Below are positions 44,328 to 53,961 of a stretch of 64,000 nucleotides of DNA, piece by piece (the first letter of the stretch is position 1; every line of letters starts with the position of its first letter). The translations under genes were made by a program, and so were the position numbers. Source of the stretch: Roseibium album (lineage in GTDB: Bacteria > Pseudomonadota > Alphaproteobacteria > Rhizobiales > Stappiaceae); the NCBI RefSeq assembly GCF_001404515.1, contig NZ_CXWE01000002.1, positions 434,001 to 498,000 of the forward strand, given 5' to 3'. Under the pieces are notes generated by a model. The model had not been told where the DNA came from and searched no databases. It worked only from the letters and a program-made list of their open reading frames with translations.

Positions 44328-45854
44328 CTACTGGCAACCGCCTTCGGCCCACACCTGCAGCAATTGTTTGAAGACGCCCCCGAACGGGTGATCCTTCGAA
44401 AGCGCCCGCGTCTTGTCATCCACATAAGTCTTGGCCTGGGTACACAGGTTGGCCTGCTCCCATTGATGACAGGAAGCACACGTCTTGTCTTTCCAGGCAG
44501 CTTCCGGAAGTCCCTCAATCGGCGGGAACTGCGGGCTCGCCGAGATCAGGTCCGATATGCTCCGGGTGGCCAGCTCCGGACCGCCCGCGCCAAGAGGCTT
44601 GTTGAATGCAACGACATTCGGAAGCGCGCCCGCTCCGTCCTGGGTTGATGATTTGGGCTCAACGGCAACAGCGACGGGTGGCTCCGAAATCGGGTCCGTT
44701 CGCGGTTCGTTTTGCTGGATCGTCTGAAGCTCCAGCCGGGCCAGTTCGGCAAAGTGGCCGTCCGGGAAGGCATCCAGATAAATCTTGTATGCGTCTTCCG
44801 TTCCGGCCCGTCGTGCTTCCTCGATCAGGTCGCGTTCAGCGTCGCTGGGATCCACGGACACAGGTTCTTTTGCCGGGGTCGGAGCAACGTCTGTGCTCAC
44901 TGTTTCCTTGACTTCCGCAGAAACAAGGTCCTGCAGGAGCTTGCGTGCGTCACCTGAAAAACGACTTTCCGGGTTGGCGCGAAGATAGAGCATGACCTGG
45001 ATCGGATCCTTGCTCAGCTTCACGGTCTCCCAGAGCTGGCGCTCCTGGATCTCCGCAGGAGACGGCATGACCGCAGGAACGAACTGAAAGTTCACGGTCA
45101 TGGACGATGTATCCCATGGCGTCTGGATGCCGTTGGTCGCATCAAGAACATCCCGCCGGACATTCTTGAACAGCGCCTCGATCGGAACACCTGGTGTCGA
45201 CATCCGCCGTGCGAGAGAGCCTGTAAAGGGACTGTTGTCTTCCGACCCGTCCAGGGCGACCTCCCCGGGGCCTGTGGAATAGGCAAGAAAGGTTCCCCGA
45301 GGGGCTTTCATTTCGGCAAGACCGTTTTCATTCAGGTCTGGAATTGAAACGAAAGGATTGTCCCGGCAGGCATCAAGGATGACGATATTGGTCTTGTTGT
45401 TCGCCGAAAACATCTGCCGGAGCAATGCCTGCGCGGGCACCCCGACCAGGCTGAGATCAGCCGCATCCATGAGATTAATGTCAACGGGGAGCAGAAAGTT
45501 GGCGCCGAAGGACTGCACGCCATGCCCGGCGTAATAAAACAGGCCGGTCGCGTCGTCATCAGCTTCCCGCAGCCTGCGGCCGAAATCCGAGATGGCCTTG
45601 ATCAAGGTATCGCGCGTCGCATCCGTGACCAGCATTACCTCAAAGCCGACATCTTCCAACGACGCAGCCATCAGTTCCGCGTCGTTCACCGGGTTGTCCA
45701 GTGGAGCGACATGAGTATAGGAGCCGTTCCCGACAACAAGCGCCAGGCGAAGCGGTTCCTGTGAATCGCTATCATCGGCCTGAACCTGCGTAAACAGGAA
45801 CAGCACGGGCAGGACGATTGCCAAAAGCCGGCAGATTTTGAACCTAGTCGACAA
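44328..45854 (-). CDS. Exported caspase-like protein with C-terminal CxxCH segment
   Basis: Peptidase C14-type (orthocaspase) protein, about 508 residues if started at TTG 45854; ATG 45902 in the same frame is the alternative. A signal peptide (LAIVLPVLFLFTQVQADD) exports it. The p20-like domain has the catalytic histidine in YYAGHGVQ and cysteine in ILDACRDNP. A linker with helical repeats follows. The last 60 residues include CASCH, a possible covalent haem site, and two more cysteines. Co-transcribed with the YceI-OmpA gene, whose end it overlaps. No protease substrate is known. Confidence 0.83.
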   Translation of the reverse strand: MSTRFKICRLLAIVLPVLFLFTQVQADDSDSQEPLRLALVVGNGSYTHVAPLDNPVNDAELMAASLEDVGFEVMLVTDATRDTLIKAISDFGRRLREADDDATGLFYYAGHGVQSFGANFLLPVDINLMDAADLSLVGVPAQALLRQMFSANNKTNIVILDACRDNPFVSIPDLNENGLAEMKAPRGTFLAYSTGPGEVALDGSEDNSPFTGSLARRMSTPGVPIEALFKNVRRDVLDATNGIQTPWDTSSMTVNFQFVPAVMPSPAEIQERQLWETVKLSKDPIQVMLYLRANPESRFSGDARKLLQDLVSAEVKETVSTDVAPTPAKEPVSVDPSDAERDLIEEARRAGTEDAYKIYLDAFPDGHFAELARLELQTIQQNEPRTDPISEPPVAVAVEPKSSTQDGAGALPNVVAFNKPLGAGGPELATRSISDLISASPQFPPIEGLPEAAWKDKTCASCHQWEQANLCTQAKTYVDDKTRALSKDHPFGGVFKQLLQVWAEGGCQ

Positions 45855-46902
45855 CGATAAACTCGATACGGCGGTTGCGGCGTTTGCCGTCAGGTGTGTC
45901 ATTCGACGCTATCGGACTGGCTTCACCATACCCGACACTCGTGATCCTGTTACCAGATACCTTCTTTCCATAAAGATAATTTTCAACCGAAGCGGCCCTG
46001 CGTTCGGACAAACGCTTGTTGGCAGCTGCACTGCCATCACTGTCTGTATGACCGCCGACTTCGATCTTCAGGTCCGGGCAGCGAAGGATGATATCGACCA
46101 GACTGTCAAGCAGTGGTTCGCTGCGCTTGTCGAGGCTGGCGCTGCCGCTGGCAAAATAGATATTGTCAGTGCGCGAAAGGATCTCGAACCGGCCCTTGCA
46201 GGCCTCCTCGTCCAGATTGCCTTCCGGTTCAATTGCAGTGGCCGCCGCCTGCTGTGCTTCGGGCGCGGTCTCTTGCGCAACCTGTTGGCCTGAATTCCTG
46301 GAGAACATGAAATCGAAGGTCACGGTCGCCGAAGGCACAATCGCAACGTTTGCGGCTTCTTCGAGTTTCTTGATACCGCCTTCAAGATTGAAGTCGGCTG
46401 CCGCCACAGACACCGGCGCTGTTGACGAAACCGCAACGATCTCGTCTCCGACGAGCGTGACGGCCACTTCCGTTTCAAGCGTCTTGGTCACCCCATGGAG
46501 TTTCAGCTCGAAGGCAAGTGGAATGACCTTCCGTCGCTGCGTCGGCAGATCGGCCAGAACCGAGGGATCTATCTGCGCGGTGATGACCGCTTCGGGAAAC
46601 TCAAACGTTTCAAAGAACAGAAAACGCATCCGAACGTTTCTGAGGTCGATCTTCGTATCGACGGAGTCCAGGAAGATGCGGATCTGCGCCTTTCCATCCG
46701 GATCGATTTGGCCATCGAATTGAACGAAGCCGCTCGACTCTACCTTTGTGAGGTTCTTGACCGATTGAAACCGGATGGTGGACGCCTCGGGTTGAAGTGT
46801 CCACCCGGGTCCGAGACCGCTGCTTTGTGCGCTCACCACCTGCGGAGAGAAAACAAGACACGCGAACCACAGGAAAGAAAAAACTACCCGCGAGACCGTC
46901 AT
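45844..46902 (-). CDS. YceI-domain and OmpA-domain fusion protein
   Basis: 352-residue exported protein from ATG 46902 (behind GAGGGGAA). After the signal peptide (VFSPQVVSAQ), residues about 25-200 resemble a YceI lipocalin-like barrel (FQSVKNLTKVESSGFVQFDG, ending FNLEGGIKKLEE). Residues about 240-350 are an OmpA-type peptidoglycan-binding domain (GHTDSDGSAAANKRLSERRA, VSGNRITSVGYGE). It would tether an isoprenoid or fatty-acid-binding barrel to the cell wall. It is followed directly by the caspase-like gene, suggesting a shared periplasmic function. Confidence 0.85.
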   Translation of the reverse strand: MTVSRVVFSFLWFACLVFSPQVVSAQSSGLGPGWTLQPEASTIRFQSVKNLTKVESSGFVQFDGQIDPDGKAQIRIFLDSVDTKIDLRNVRMRFLFFETFEFPEAVITAQIDPSVLADLPTQRRKVIPLAFELKLHGVTKTLETEVAVTLVGDEIVAVSSTAPVSVAAADFNLEGGIKKLEEAANVAIVPSATVTFDFMFSRNSGQQVAQETAPEAQQAAATAIEPEGNLDEEACKGRFEILSRTDNIYFASGSASLDKRSEPLLDSLVDIILRCPDLKIEVGGHTDSDGSAAANKRLSERRAASVENYLYGKKVSGNRITSVGYGEASPIASNDTPDGKRRNRRIEFIVVD

Positions 46903-47074
46903 TATCAGTTCCCCTCGTATCAATCAGGCGTTAGCCGCTACATTAATGGGTCATTCCTTACGTTACTCTTACAGCCTTCCGGGAACCATGCAACGCCCTG
47001 CACAGGCGATCCGCGATCGCCCGCGCAAATGCGCAGTTCCAGGAACAGTTTTCCCACAGGCCCCTGGTGACGGT

Positions 47075-48238
47075 TCAGATCGTCCCCAGCTGTGCCTTGT
47101 CGAATATTTCAAGGGCACCGTCCTTGGTCAATTCGACGGGATTGCCTCCAGCCGTCGGATCGACAATCGCCATCTCCGCGATCAGGTCGCGTTTGCCTCC
47201 GTCGACATTCAATCCTGACAAGGTGTGCGGGACGTCAAGATCATCGCGCAGTTTCAGGACAGCCTCAAGCACGCCCCGGTATCCTCCGCCAATGCCCAGG
47301 AAACCCGCAAGGCGTTCGAATTTCTGTTCTATGGCCACCTTGTTGAACTGCATCACGTAAGGCATGAACACCGCGTTTGTCATGCCGTGATGCGTGTCAT
47401 AAAGCGCACCGACCGGATGGGACAGGGAGTGGATTGCCCCAAGCCCTTTCTGGAAAGCGACGGCGCCCATCGCGGCCGCACTCATCAGGTGCCCGCGAGC
47501 TTCCAGGTCGGATCCGTCAGCCGCGACCCTCGGCAAATTCTCCAGGACAAGTCTCACGCCTTCAAGCGCGATGCCTTCGGACATCGGGTGGTACATCGGC
47601 GCCGAGTAGGCTTCAAGGCAATGCGCAAGCGCGTCCATGCCTGTGCCGACAGTGATGAAGCGCGGCATCCCGACGGTCAGTTCCGGATCACAGATCACGA
47701 TTTCCGGAAGCATCTTCGGATGGAAGATCACTTTCTTCGTGTGGGTCGCCTCGTTGGTGACGACACCCGCCCGCCCGACTTCCGAACCTGTGCCCGCAGT
47801 TGTCGGGACGGCAACGATAGGTGCGATACCGTCCGGGTCGGCACGGGTCCACCAGTCACCGATGTCCTCGAAGTCCCAGATCGGGCGGGACTGCCCGGAC
47901 ATGAATGCGATCAACTTGCCGGCGTCCAGCCCGGATCCCCCACCGAAGGCAATTACACCATCATGGCCACCGGATGTGAACGCTTCAACGCCTGCGGAAA
48001 TGTTGCTGTCGACCGGGTTCGGCTTGACGTCGCAAAATACGGCAGCCGTGAGGCCTGCATCTCGCAGGCTGGCGATCGCGTCCGCCACCATCGGCAAGCT
48101 GGCAAGTCCGGGATCGGTCACCAGCAACGGGTTCGACATGCCTGTCGCCTTGACGGCGTCGGGCAGTTCCTTGATGCGGCCAACACCGAAACGCACGGAA
48201 GTTGGATAAGACCAGTTGACGGAAGGAAGTGAGCTCAT
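47075..48238 (-). CDS. Iron-containing alcohol dehydrogenase
   Basis: 387-residue group III alcohol dehydrogenase, NAD-dependent, acting on a primary alcohol or aldehyde. Diagnostic regions are GGGSGLDAGKLIAF, PTTAGTGSEVGRAGV, GTGMDALAHCLEAYSAP and HSLSHPVGALYDTHHG, which together carry the conserved metal-ligand histidines and aspartate. It is the last gene of the leftward operon with an aldehyde dehydrogenase and a glutamine-synthetase-like ligase. This suggests that it oxidises a gamma-glutamylated amino alcohol or the free alcohol; that is inference. Confidence 0.92.
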   Translation of the reverse strand: MSSLPSVNWSYPTSVRFGVGRIKELPDAVKATGMSNPLLVTDPGLASLPMVADAIASLRDAGLTAAVFCDVKPNPVDSNISAGVEAFTSGGHDGVIAFGGGSGLDAGKLIAFMSGQSRPIWDFEDIGDWWTRADPDGIAPIVAVPTTAGTGSEVGRAGVVTNEATHTKKVIFHPKMLPEIVICDPELTVGMPRFITVGTGMDALAHCLEAYSAPMYHPMSEGIALEGVRLVLENLPRVAADGSDLEARGHLMSAAAMGAVAFQKGLGAIHSLSHPVGALYDTHHGMTNAVFMPYVMQFNKVAIEQKFERLAGFLGIGGGYRGVLEAVLKLRDDLDVPHTLSGLNVDGGKRDLIAEMAIVDPTAGGNPVELTKDGALEIFDKAQLGTI

Positions 48239-48324
48239 GGGTGTCTCGTTGGTTTTGAGTTCTCTAAAATCTTAGGTTTGCGAGCGATCAAAATCTGAAG
48301 TCGGGGTCGAAATTTCCACCTTTT

Positions 48325-48436
48325 GTCACCCCTGCGCAGGCAGGGGTCTGGTATCCATCAGCTTATGCCACCTAAGTCTTGGTGGCTGCATCGGTTACTG
48401 GATCCCCGCCTTCAACTTCGTTTCAGCCGGGATGAC
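48325..48436. repeat. Interspersed repeat-like element, copy C
   Basis: Between the alcohol and aldehyde dehydrogenase genes, this element begins GTCACCCCTGCGCAGGCAGG, forming a CCCCTGC/GCAGGGG hairpin, includes GTATCCATCAG and CTGGATCCCCGCC, and ends CAGCCGGGATGAC. Start and end words match the elements at 7383, 7570 and 14391. The 238-bp gap shows no gene. Confidence 0.5.
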
Positions 48437-48476
48437 AATTGCAAAGGATCTGCAAGGCGCTAATTCCTTCTTCCCC

Positions 48477-49865
48477 TCAGTGCTCCACCCGGAAGTGGAA
48501 GGACTTCGGCCGTGTCAGGTTATGGAATCCGATTTCGGAAAGCGCGGCGCCCTTGCCGGTATCCTTGACGCCAGTCCACACCAGCGCCGGGTCGAGATAA
48601 TCGCAGCGGTTCATGAAGACGGTTCCGGTCTCGATCCTGTCGCCGATCGCCGCGGCGGCCTCGACATCCTCGGACCAGATCGAAGCGGTCAGGCCGTAGG
48701 GGCTGTCATTCATGAACTGCAGGGCTTCCTCGTCATCCTTGACCTTCATGATGCCGACCACCGGACCGAAGCTCTCTTCGCGCATGACCGACATCTGGTG
48801 ATTGACATCGGTCAGGACCTGGGGCGCCAGGTAGGGTGTGCCATCCTTGTTTTCGGAATAGGCGGACACATCGATATGTGCCTTGGCACCCTTGCGCAGG
48901 GCCTCGTCGGTCTGTTCACGCACCCAGGCGGCAAAACGGGCCTGTGCCATCGGTCCCAGCGTTGTCGCTTCGTCCAGCGGGTTGCCCAGCTGATACTGCT
49001 TTGTCAGATCGACAAACCCGTCGACGAACCTGTCGAACTGGCTTTCATGCACATAGACGCGTTCGATACCGCAACAGCACTGACCGGCATTGTAGAACGC
49101 GCCGTCGACCAGATTGCCGATGGCATAGTCGAGATCGGCGTCGGCACGGACATAGGCCGGGTCCTTGCCTCCAAGTTCAAGACCAACGGTCGCAAATGTA
49201 CCGGCAAGCGCCTTTTCGATCGCACGACCGCCGCCGACAGAGCCGGTGAAATTGACATGATCGATCACGCCGGAACCGAGCAGTTTCTCGGTCCCGCCAT
49301 GGGTCAGGACGATGTTCTGGAATACGTCTTTCGGCAATCCGGCGATCTCGAACGCCTTTGCCAGGCGTTCACCGACCAGAAGCGTCTGTGCGGCGTGTTT
49401 CAGCACCACGACATTGCCGGCCATCAGCGCGGGCATGATCGTGTTGACAGCCGTCATGAAAGGATAGTTCCACGGCGCAATCACCATGACGATGCCGAGC
49501 GGCACACGCCGGAGGTAGCGCCTGAAGCCCGGCTTGTCCGTGCGCTCGATATCAGCCAGCGCCTCTTCGGCGATCGACGCACAATATTCCGTGCGCTCGA
49601 TCGTACCGCCCATTTCGCCGCCATAGCGGATCGGGCGACCCATCTGCCAGGCCAGTTCCGGCACGACATCGTCGTTCATTGCCTTCAGGGCTTCCAGCGC
49701 ATTCTCGCAATAGGCGACACGCTCGGCAATCGGCGTTGCCGCCCAACCGGCCTGTGCCCGTCTTGCGGCCGACACGATCTTTTCGACGGCAGCTTCTTCC
49801 AGGGCGGGACGTTCGGCATAAACCGAGCCGTCAACGGGTGAGATCAGCTTGATCACATCAGACAT
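48477..49865 (-). CDS. Aldehyde dehydrogenase family protein
   Basis: 462-residue NAD(P)-dependent aldehyde dehydrogenase. Catalytic features are the cysteine region YNAGQCCCGIERVYV, the glutamate in VGLELGGKDPAYV, and the late EESFGPVVGIMKV. The cofactor-binding WNYPFMTAVNTIMPALMAGN is present. ATG 49865 follows GAGAGG; an earlier in-frame ATG does not have a site. Its position after the glutamine-synthetase-like gene parallels puuC after puuA, so a gamma-glutamylated aldehyde is a plausible substrate. Confidence 0.93.
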   Translation of the reverse strand: MSDVIKLISPVDGSVYAERPALEEAAVEKIVSAARRAQAGWAATPIAERVAYCENALEALKAMNDDVVPELAWQMGRPIRYGGEMGGTIERTEYCASIAEEALADIERTDKPGFRRYLRRVPLGIVMVIAPWNYPFMTAVNTIMPALMAGNVVVLKHAAQTLLVGERLAKAFEIAGLPKDVFQNIVLTHGGTEKLLGSGVIDHVNFTGSVGGGRAIEKALAGTFATVGLELGGKDPAYVRADADLDYAIGNLVDGAFYNAGQCCCGIERVYVHESQFDRFVDGFVDLTKQYQLGNPLDEATTLGPMAQARFAAWVREQTDEALRKGAKAHIDVSAYSENKDGTPYLAPQVLTDVNHQMSVMREESFGPVVGIMKVKDDEEALQFMNDSPYGLTASIWSEDVEAAAAIGDRIETGTVFMNRCDYLDPALVWTGVKDTGKGAALSEIGFHNLTRPKSFHFRVEH

Positions 49866-49987
49866 TTGAAACCTCTCATTCCGCATCTTCATGTGCGGTC
49901 TGTTGAAAGTGGTGGCTCTCGCGTATTTCGTTGTTCCCGCTCAACACCGGCTCAGGACGAGGGTGTGGACGGTATGCTGGTTGTTCA

Positions 49988-51355
49988 TCACGCCCGTTCG
50001 AATCCGCGGGCGATTTCATAATCCGTGACAGCCCGATCGAATTCCTCGATCTCCCACTCGGCAGCCCGTGCATAGTGTTCGATAACTTCGTCGGAAAACG
50101 CCTCGCGCAGGAATTTCGACTTGCGCAGCGTTTCGCGTGCATCGCGCAGCGTATGCGGAATTTCCCTGGCCTTCCGGGCCTCGTAGACATCACCGGTCGC
50201 TGGCGGATCAAGCGGCAGCTTCTCCTCCAGTCCCTTGATGCCAGCGGCAATCAACGCGGCCAGCGCGAGATAGGGATTGAGGTCCGAGCCACCGATGCGG
50301 CATTCGACACGCAACGCCTTTGTGCCTTCTCCGCAAAGACGGAATCCGGCCGTGCGGTTGTCGACGGACCAGACTGTCTTGGTCGGCGCAAACGTTCCTT
50401 TTTGGAAACGCTTGTAGCTGTTGATGTAGGGCGCCAGGAAATACGTGTATTCCGGCGCATATTTGATCATTCCGGCAAGGTAGTGTCGCATCGTATCCGA
50501 CATGCCGAGTTCGGCCTTGGCATCGCAAAAGACGTTGTTGCCTTTCTTGTCGAACAAGGAGTGGTGAACATGCGAGGAAGAGCCCACCTTGTCGCTGCGC
50601 CACTTGGCCAGGAAGGAAACGGAACGCCCCTTTGCCCAGGCAATCTCCTTGACCGCATGCTTGGCAATTGTGTGGTACTCGGCCGTTTCAAGCGCGGGAG
50701 CGTATTTGATGTTCAGCTCCTCCTGCCCCGTTTCAGCTTCACCCTTGGTGTTTTCGACCGGAATTCCCGCGCCAAAGAGGCAATTGCGAACCGGACGCAG
50801 AACGTCCTCTTCCTTGGTGGTCTGCAGGATATGGTAGTCTTCGTTATAGCCGGAGATCGGTTCCAGATTGCGGAAGCCTTCCTTGCGAATCTCGTCGAAA
50901 CTCTTTTCGAACAGGAAAAATTCCAGTTCGGTCGCCATGATCGGCGACAGCCCCATTTCGGACAGTCGGGCAACTTGAGCCTTCAGCATTGCGCGCGGCG
51001 AGTGCGGCACGTCCTTGTGTGTATGGTGATCCTGGACATCGCACATCACCATGGCCGTTGCTTCCAGCCAGGGTATTTTCCGAAGGCTCGACAGGTCCGG
51101 TTTCATCACATAGTCGCCGTAGCCGCCTGACCAGCTGGTCGCCGCATAGCCTTCGACCGTATACATTTCCAGGTCTGTCGCCAGAAGGTAGTTGCAGCAA
51201 TGTGTTTCGTCATAGGCGGTGTCGACGAAGTGCTGGGCGTGAAAACGCTTGCCCATCAGCCGTCCCTGCATGTCGACGATGCACGCGAGCACCGTATCAA
51301 TCTCACCGGACGAGACGAGAGTTTTAAGTGCATCGAATGTCAGGTTGCCAGGCAT
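49988..51355 (-). CDS. Glutamine synthetase family ligase, gamma-glutamylamide synthetase type
   Basis: 455-residue ATP-dependent ligase that likely joins glutamate to an amine rather than ammonia (PuuA/GlnT-like). GS signatures present are MATELEFFLFE, KVGSSSHVHHSLFD (the ATP-site histidine motif), and the R-rich RVECRIGGSDLNPYLALAAL. ATG 51355 lies 6 nt after GGAAG. No adenylylation-site tyrosine context is evident, as expected for the catabolic group. It lies between the TRAP receptor and the aldehyde dehydrogenase. Substrate candidates are polyamines or amino alcohols. Confidence 0.9.
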   Translation of the reverse strand: MPGNLTFDALKTLVSSGEIDTVLACIVDMQGRLMGKRFHAQHFVDTAYDETHCCNYLLATDLEMYTVEGYAATSWSGGYGDYVMKPDLSSLRKIPWLEATAMVMCDVQDHHTHKDVPHSPRAMLKAQVARLSEMGLSPIMATELEFFLFEKSFDEIRKEGFRNLEPISGYNEDYHILQTTKEEDVLRPVRNCLFGAGIPVENTKGEAETGQEELNIKYAPALETAEYHTIAKHAVKEIAWAKGRSVSFLAKWRSDKVGSSSHVHHSLFDKKGNNVFCDAKAELGMSDTMRHYLAGMIKYAPEYTYFLAPYINSYKRFQKGTFAPTKTVWSVDNRTAGFRLCGEGTKALRVECRIGGSDLNPYLALAALIAAGIKGLEEKLPLDPPATGDVYEARKAREIPHTLRDARETLRKSKFLREAFSDEVIEHYARAAEWEIEEFDRAVTDYEIARGFERA

Positions 51356-51404
51356 TTGTGTCTTCCGCTGGTTCATGGGCTTGAATTATCGGCAATGGAT
51401 CGGT

Positions 51405-51434
51405 GAGCTCCGGAGAAACAAGTCTCCGGAGCTC
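51405..51434 (-). terminator. Perfect 12-bp hairpin after the TRAP binding-protein gene
   Basis: GAGCTCCGGAGA (51405-51416) pairs perfectly with TCTCCGGAGCTC (51423-51434), leaving a 6-nt loop. It lies 13 bp after the binding-protein stop and about 50 bp before the ligase start, on the transcribed strand. It is placed like the hairpin after the first TRAP receptor gene (7344), consistent with partial termination or protection of the receptor message. Confidence 0.65.
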
Positions 51435-51447
51435 GTCAGTGCTTGTC

Positions 51448-52497
51448 TCAACCGAAATTGTAGGGAGGTCCTGCCTGGTTGATGACATCGTTGTATTCCT
51501 GGAAGATCGATATGATCTTTGCCTGAAGCTCGCCTTCTGCGGCGATCTCTTTCCAGAAGTCCTTTGCCGCGTCTTCGACCTGTGCCCATTCGGCAGCCGG
51601 AACGGTGCGAAGTTGCAGCTTGTCGCCTTTTGCGCGAAGGCGCGCCTCTCCGCCCCAGTACCACTGGTTCCGGTAGGTATGACCGGCTTCGGTGGCTGCC
51701 AGCACGAGTTGCTGGAGATGCGGCGGCAGATCGGCCCAACGTTTCTGGTTGACGAACCACGAACCGATCCAGGCACCGGAAATGTTGTTGGTCAGGAAGT
51801 AGTCCGTCACGTCAGCCCAACCGACTGTGTAATCTTCCGTGATACCTGACCAGGCCATGCCGTCGAGTTCACCGGTCTGCACGGCGACTTCGGCATCTTC
51901 ATACGGTATCGACACGGGCACGACGCCGAATTTCGAAAGGAAGCGGCCGGCTGTCGGGAACGTGTAAAGCTTCAGGCCTTCAAGATCTGCAACCGACTTG
52001 ATTTCCTTCTTGGTGTTGAAGTTGCAGGGATCCTGACCCGCTGCGGAAATCCACGCGACACCGACCTTCTCGTATTCCGACCGCCAGATGTCGGCAAGGC
52101 CGTACTGGTTGAACAGAACAGGCACGTCGAGGATATGCTTGGTTGCAAACGGGAAGTAGCCGCCGAACTGGCGCAACGGTGTCGGCGAGGCCATGGAGTC
52201 GTCGTCGGAATGCACCGCGTCTATTGTGCCGCGTTGCAGTGCCTGGAACAGTTCGCCTGTCGGTACGATCTGGTCGGCGTAGAACAGCTCGATCTGCAAC
52301 TCGCCGTTCGAGGCGTTGTTTACATAGTCGACCATCGGCTTCGTCACGTGCTCACCCAATGCACCACCGGCATAGGTCTGCAAACGCCACTTGATGGGCT
52401 CCTGGGCAAGCACAGCCGGTGCGGCCAACGTCGTTGCACCGGCGGCAGCGGCAGTCCCCAACCCTGCATTTTTGAGAAAATTACGTCTATTGGTCAT
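51448..52497 (-). CDS. TRAP transporter substrate-binding protein DctP
   Basis: 349-residue periplasmic receptor from ATG 52497 (behind GGGGAA), with a Tat signal (NRRNFLKNAGLGTAAAAGAT). The DctP-family core contains GLKLYTFPTAGRFLSKFG and the ligand-contact region LDGMAWSGITEDYTVGW. It belongs to the same broad TakP-like branch as the first receptor in the window but is clearly distinct from it. It is encoded after dctQ and dctM of the same operon, in the order Q-M-P. Confidence 0.9.
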   Translation of the reverse strand: MTNRRNFLKNAGLGTAAAAGATTLAAPAVLAQEPIKWRLQTYAGGALGEHVTKPMVDYVNNASNGELQIELFYADQIVPTGELFQALQRGTIDAVHSDDDSMASPTPLRQFGGYFPFATKHILDVPVLFNQYGLADIWRSEYEKVGVAWISAAGQDPCNFNTKKEIKSVADLEGLKLYTFPTAGRFLSKFGVVPVSIPYEDAEVAVQTGELDGMAWSGITEDYTVGWADVTDYFLTNNISGAWIGSWFVNQKRWADLPPHLQQLVLAATEAGHTYRNQWYWGGEARLRAKGDKLQLRTVPAAEWAQVEDAAKDFWKEIAAEGELQAKIISIFQEYNDVINQAGPPYNFG

Positions 52498-52620
52498 CTT
52501 AAGTTCCCCTAATTTCAGTTTACGGTCCATGCGGTCAGACCATTTGCCGGTCCTCGTTTTCTACCGCTGCTCATAGTCCGTTTCCTCCAGACCTTATTGT
52601 TTTTGTCTCGCTTGTCGCCG

Positions 52621-53961
52621 CTACTTTCCATAGATCAGGTTGGGTAGCCAAAGCGCGATTTGCGGGAATACCATTACGATCACGAGCGCCAGGATCATCA
52701 CCAGCACAAATGGCGTGATCGATCCGTAAATGTCACGCATGGTGATGCTCTTGGGCGCCATCGCCCGCATCAGGAAAAGGTTGTAGCCGAACGGTGGCGT
52801 CATATAGGCGATCTGCGTTGTGATTGTATAAAGCACGCCATACCAGATCAGAATATCGCCACGCGGCATACCCAGGTCCAGCGAGCCAACCAGGGGCACG
52901 TAGAGCGGTGCAACGATCACCAGCATCGCCGTGTCGTCAAGGAATGTTCCCATGACCAGGAAGGAAAGCTGCATCAGGATCAGGATCATCCAGGGCGACA
53001 GGCCGAGCCGCTCGGTAAACAGACTCTCGATTGCCTTAACGGCACCGAGACCGTCGAACACAGCGCCGAAGCCAAGGGCTGCCAGAATGATCCACATGAA
53101 CATGCAGGAGATACCGAGCGTGTTTCTGAGACACAGGATCAGGATATCCCATGTCATCCGCCGCCGGAGAACCGAAGCGATCAGCGCCGTGAGCGCGCCG
53201 ACGGCCGAGGCCTCGACCAGGCTGGTTTTGCCCATGACAAAGGGCACCATCATCATCGCGAAGATGATGAGTGGCAAAAGACCGGCAAGCAACAATCGAT
53301 ATTTTTCGCCCCGCGAAACATCCCGTTCATTTACGGCAAGTGCAGGCCCCAGCTCAGGCTGAATGCGACAACGGACTGCAATGTAAATGATGAACAGTGC
53401 CGCCATCATCAGTCCCGGCACCGCGCCTGCAAGCCAGAGCTGGCCCACCGGTGCCCGGGCGATCATCGCATACAGAACAAGCACCACCGACGGTGGCACA
53501 AGGATTCCCAAAGAGGATCCTGCCTGGATGACCCCCGTGACCATGCGTTTGTCGTAATTTCGCTTCAGCAGCTCCGGCAACGCGATTGTCGCGCCAATCG
53601 CCATTCCGGCGACCGAAAGGCCGTTCATGGCCGAGATCAGCACCATCAGAAGGATCGTGCCGATGGCAAGACCACCATTGATCGGCCCCATCCAGACATG
53701 GAACATCTTGTAAAGATCGTCGGCGATCTTGGTTTCCGACAAGACGTAGCCCATGAAGATGAACATCGGCAGCGTCAGCAGCGGGTACCATTTCATCAGT
53801 TTCATTGCGGCAGAAAACGGAATGTCCCCACCGCCGGTTCCCCAGAGCAGAATCGCCGCGATGGACGCGATGCCGCCTATGGCACCGAAGACCCGCTGCC
53901 CCGTCAACAGCATCAGCATCATGGACGAGAACATGAGAAGAGCGATCATCTCATATGACAT
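52621..53961 (-). CDS. TRAP transporter large permease DctM
   Basis: 446-residue permease with about twelve hydrophobic segments, the usual size for DctM. Landmarks are GIASIAAILLWGTGG, SAMNGLSVAGMAIGATIALP, GSSLGILVPPSVVLVLYAMI and the terminal TQIAYMTPPFGYNLFLMRAM. The start overlaps the dctQ stop (TGATG). A 123-bp gap then precedes the receptor gene. Imports the substrate of the downstream catabolic enzymes, probably with sodium. Confidence 0.92.
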   Translation of the reverse strand: MSYEMIALLMFSSMMLMLLTGQRVFGAIGGIASIAAILLWGTGGGDIPFSAAMKLMKWYPLLTLPMFIFMGYVLSETKIADDLYKMFHVWMGPINGGLAIGTILLMVLISAMNGLSVAGMAIGATIALPELLKRNYDKRMVTGVIQAGSSLGILVPPSVVLVLYAMIARAPVGQLWLAGAVPGLMMAALFIIYIAVRCRIQPELGPALAVNERDVSRGEKYRLLLAGLLPLIIFAMMMVPFVMGKTSLVEASAVGALTALIASVLRRRMTWDILILCLRNTLGISCMFMWIILAALGFGAVFDGLGAVKAIESLFTERLGLSPWMILILMQLSFLVMGTFLDDTAMLVIVAPLYVPLVGSLDLGMPRGDILIWYGVLYTITTQIAYMTPPFGYNLFLMRAMAPKSITMRDIYGSITPFVLVMILALVIVMVFPQIALWLPNLIYGK

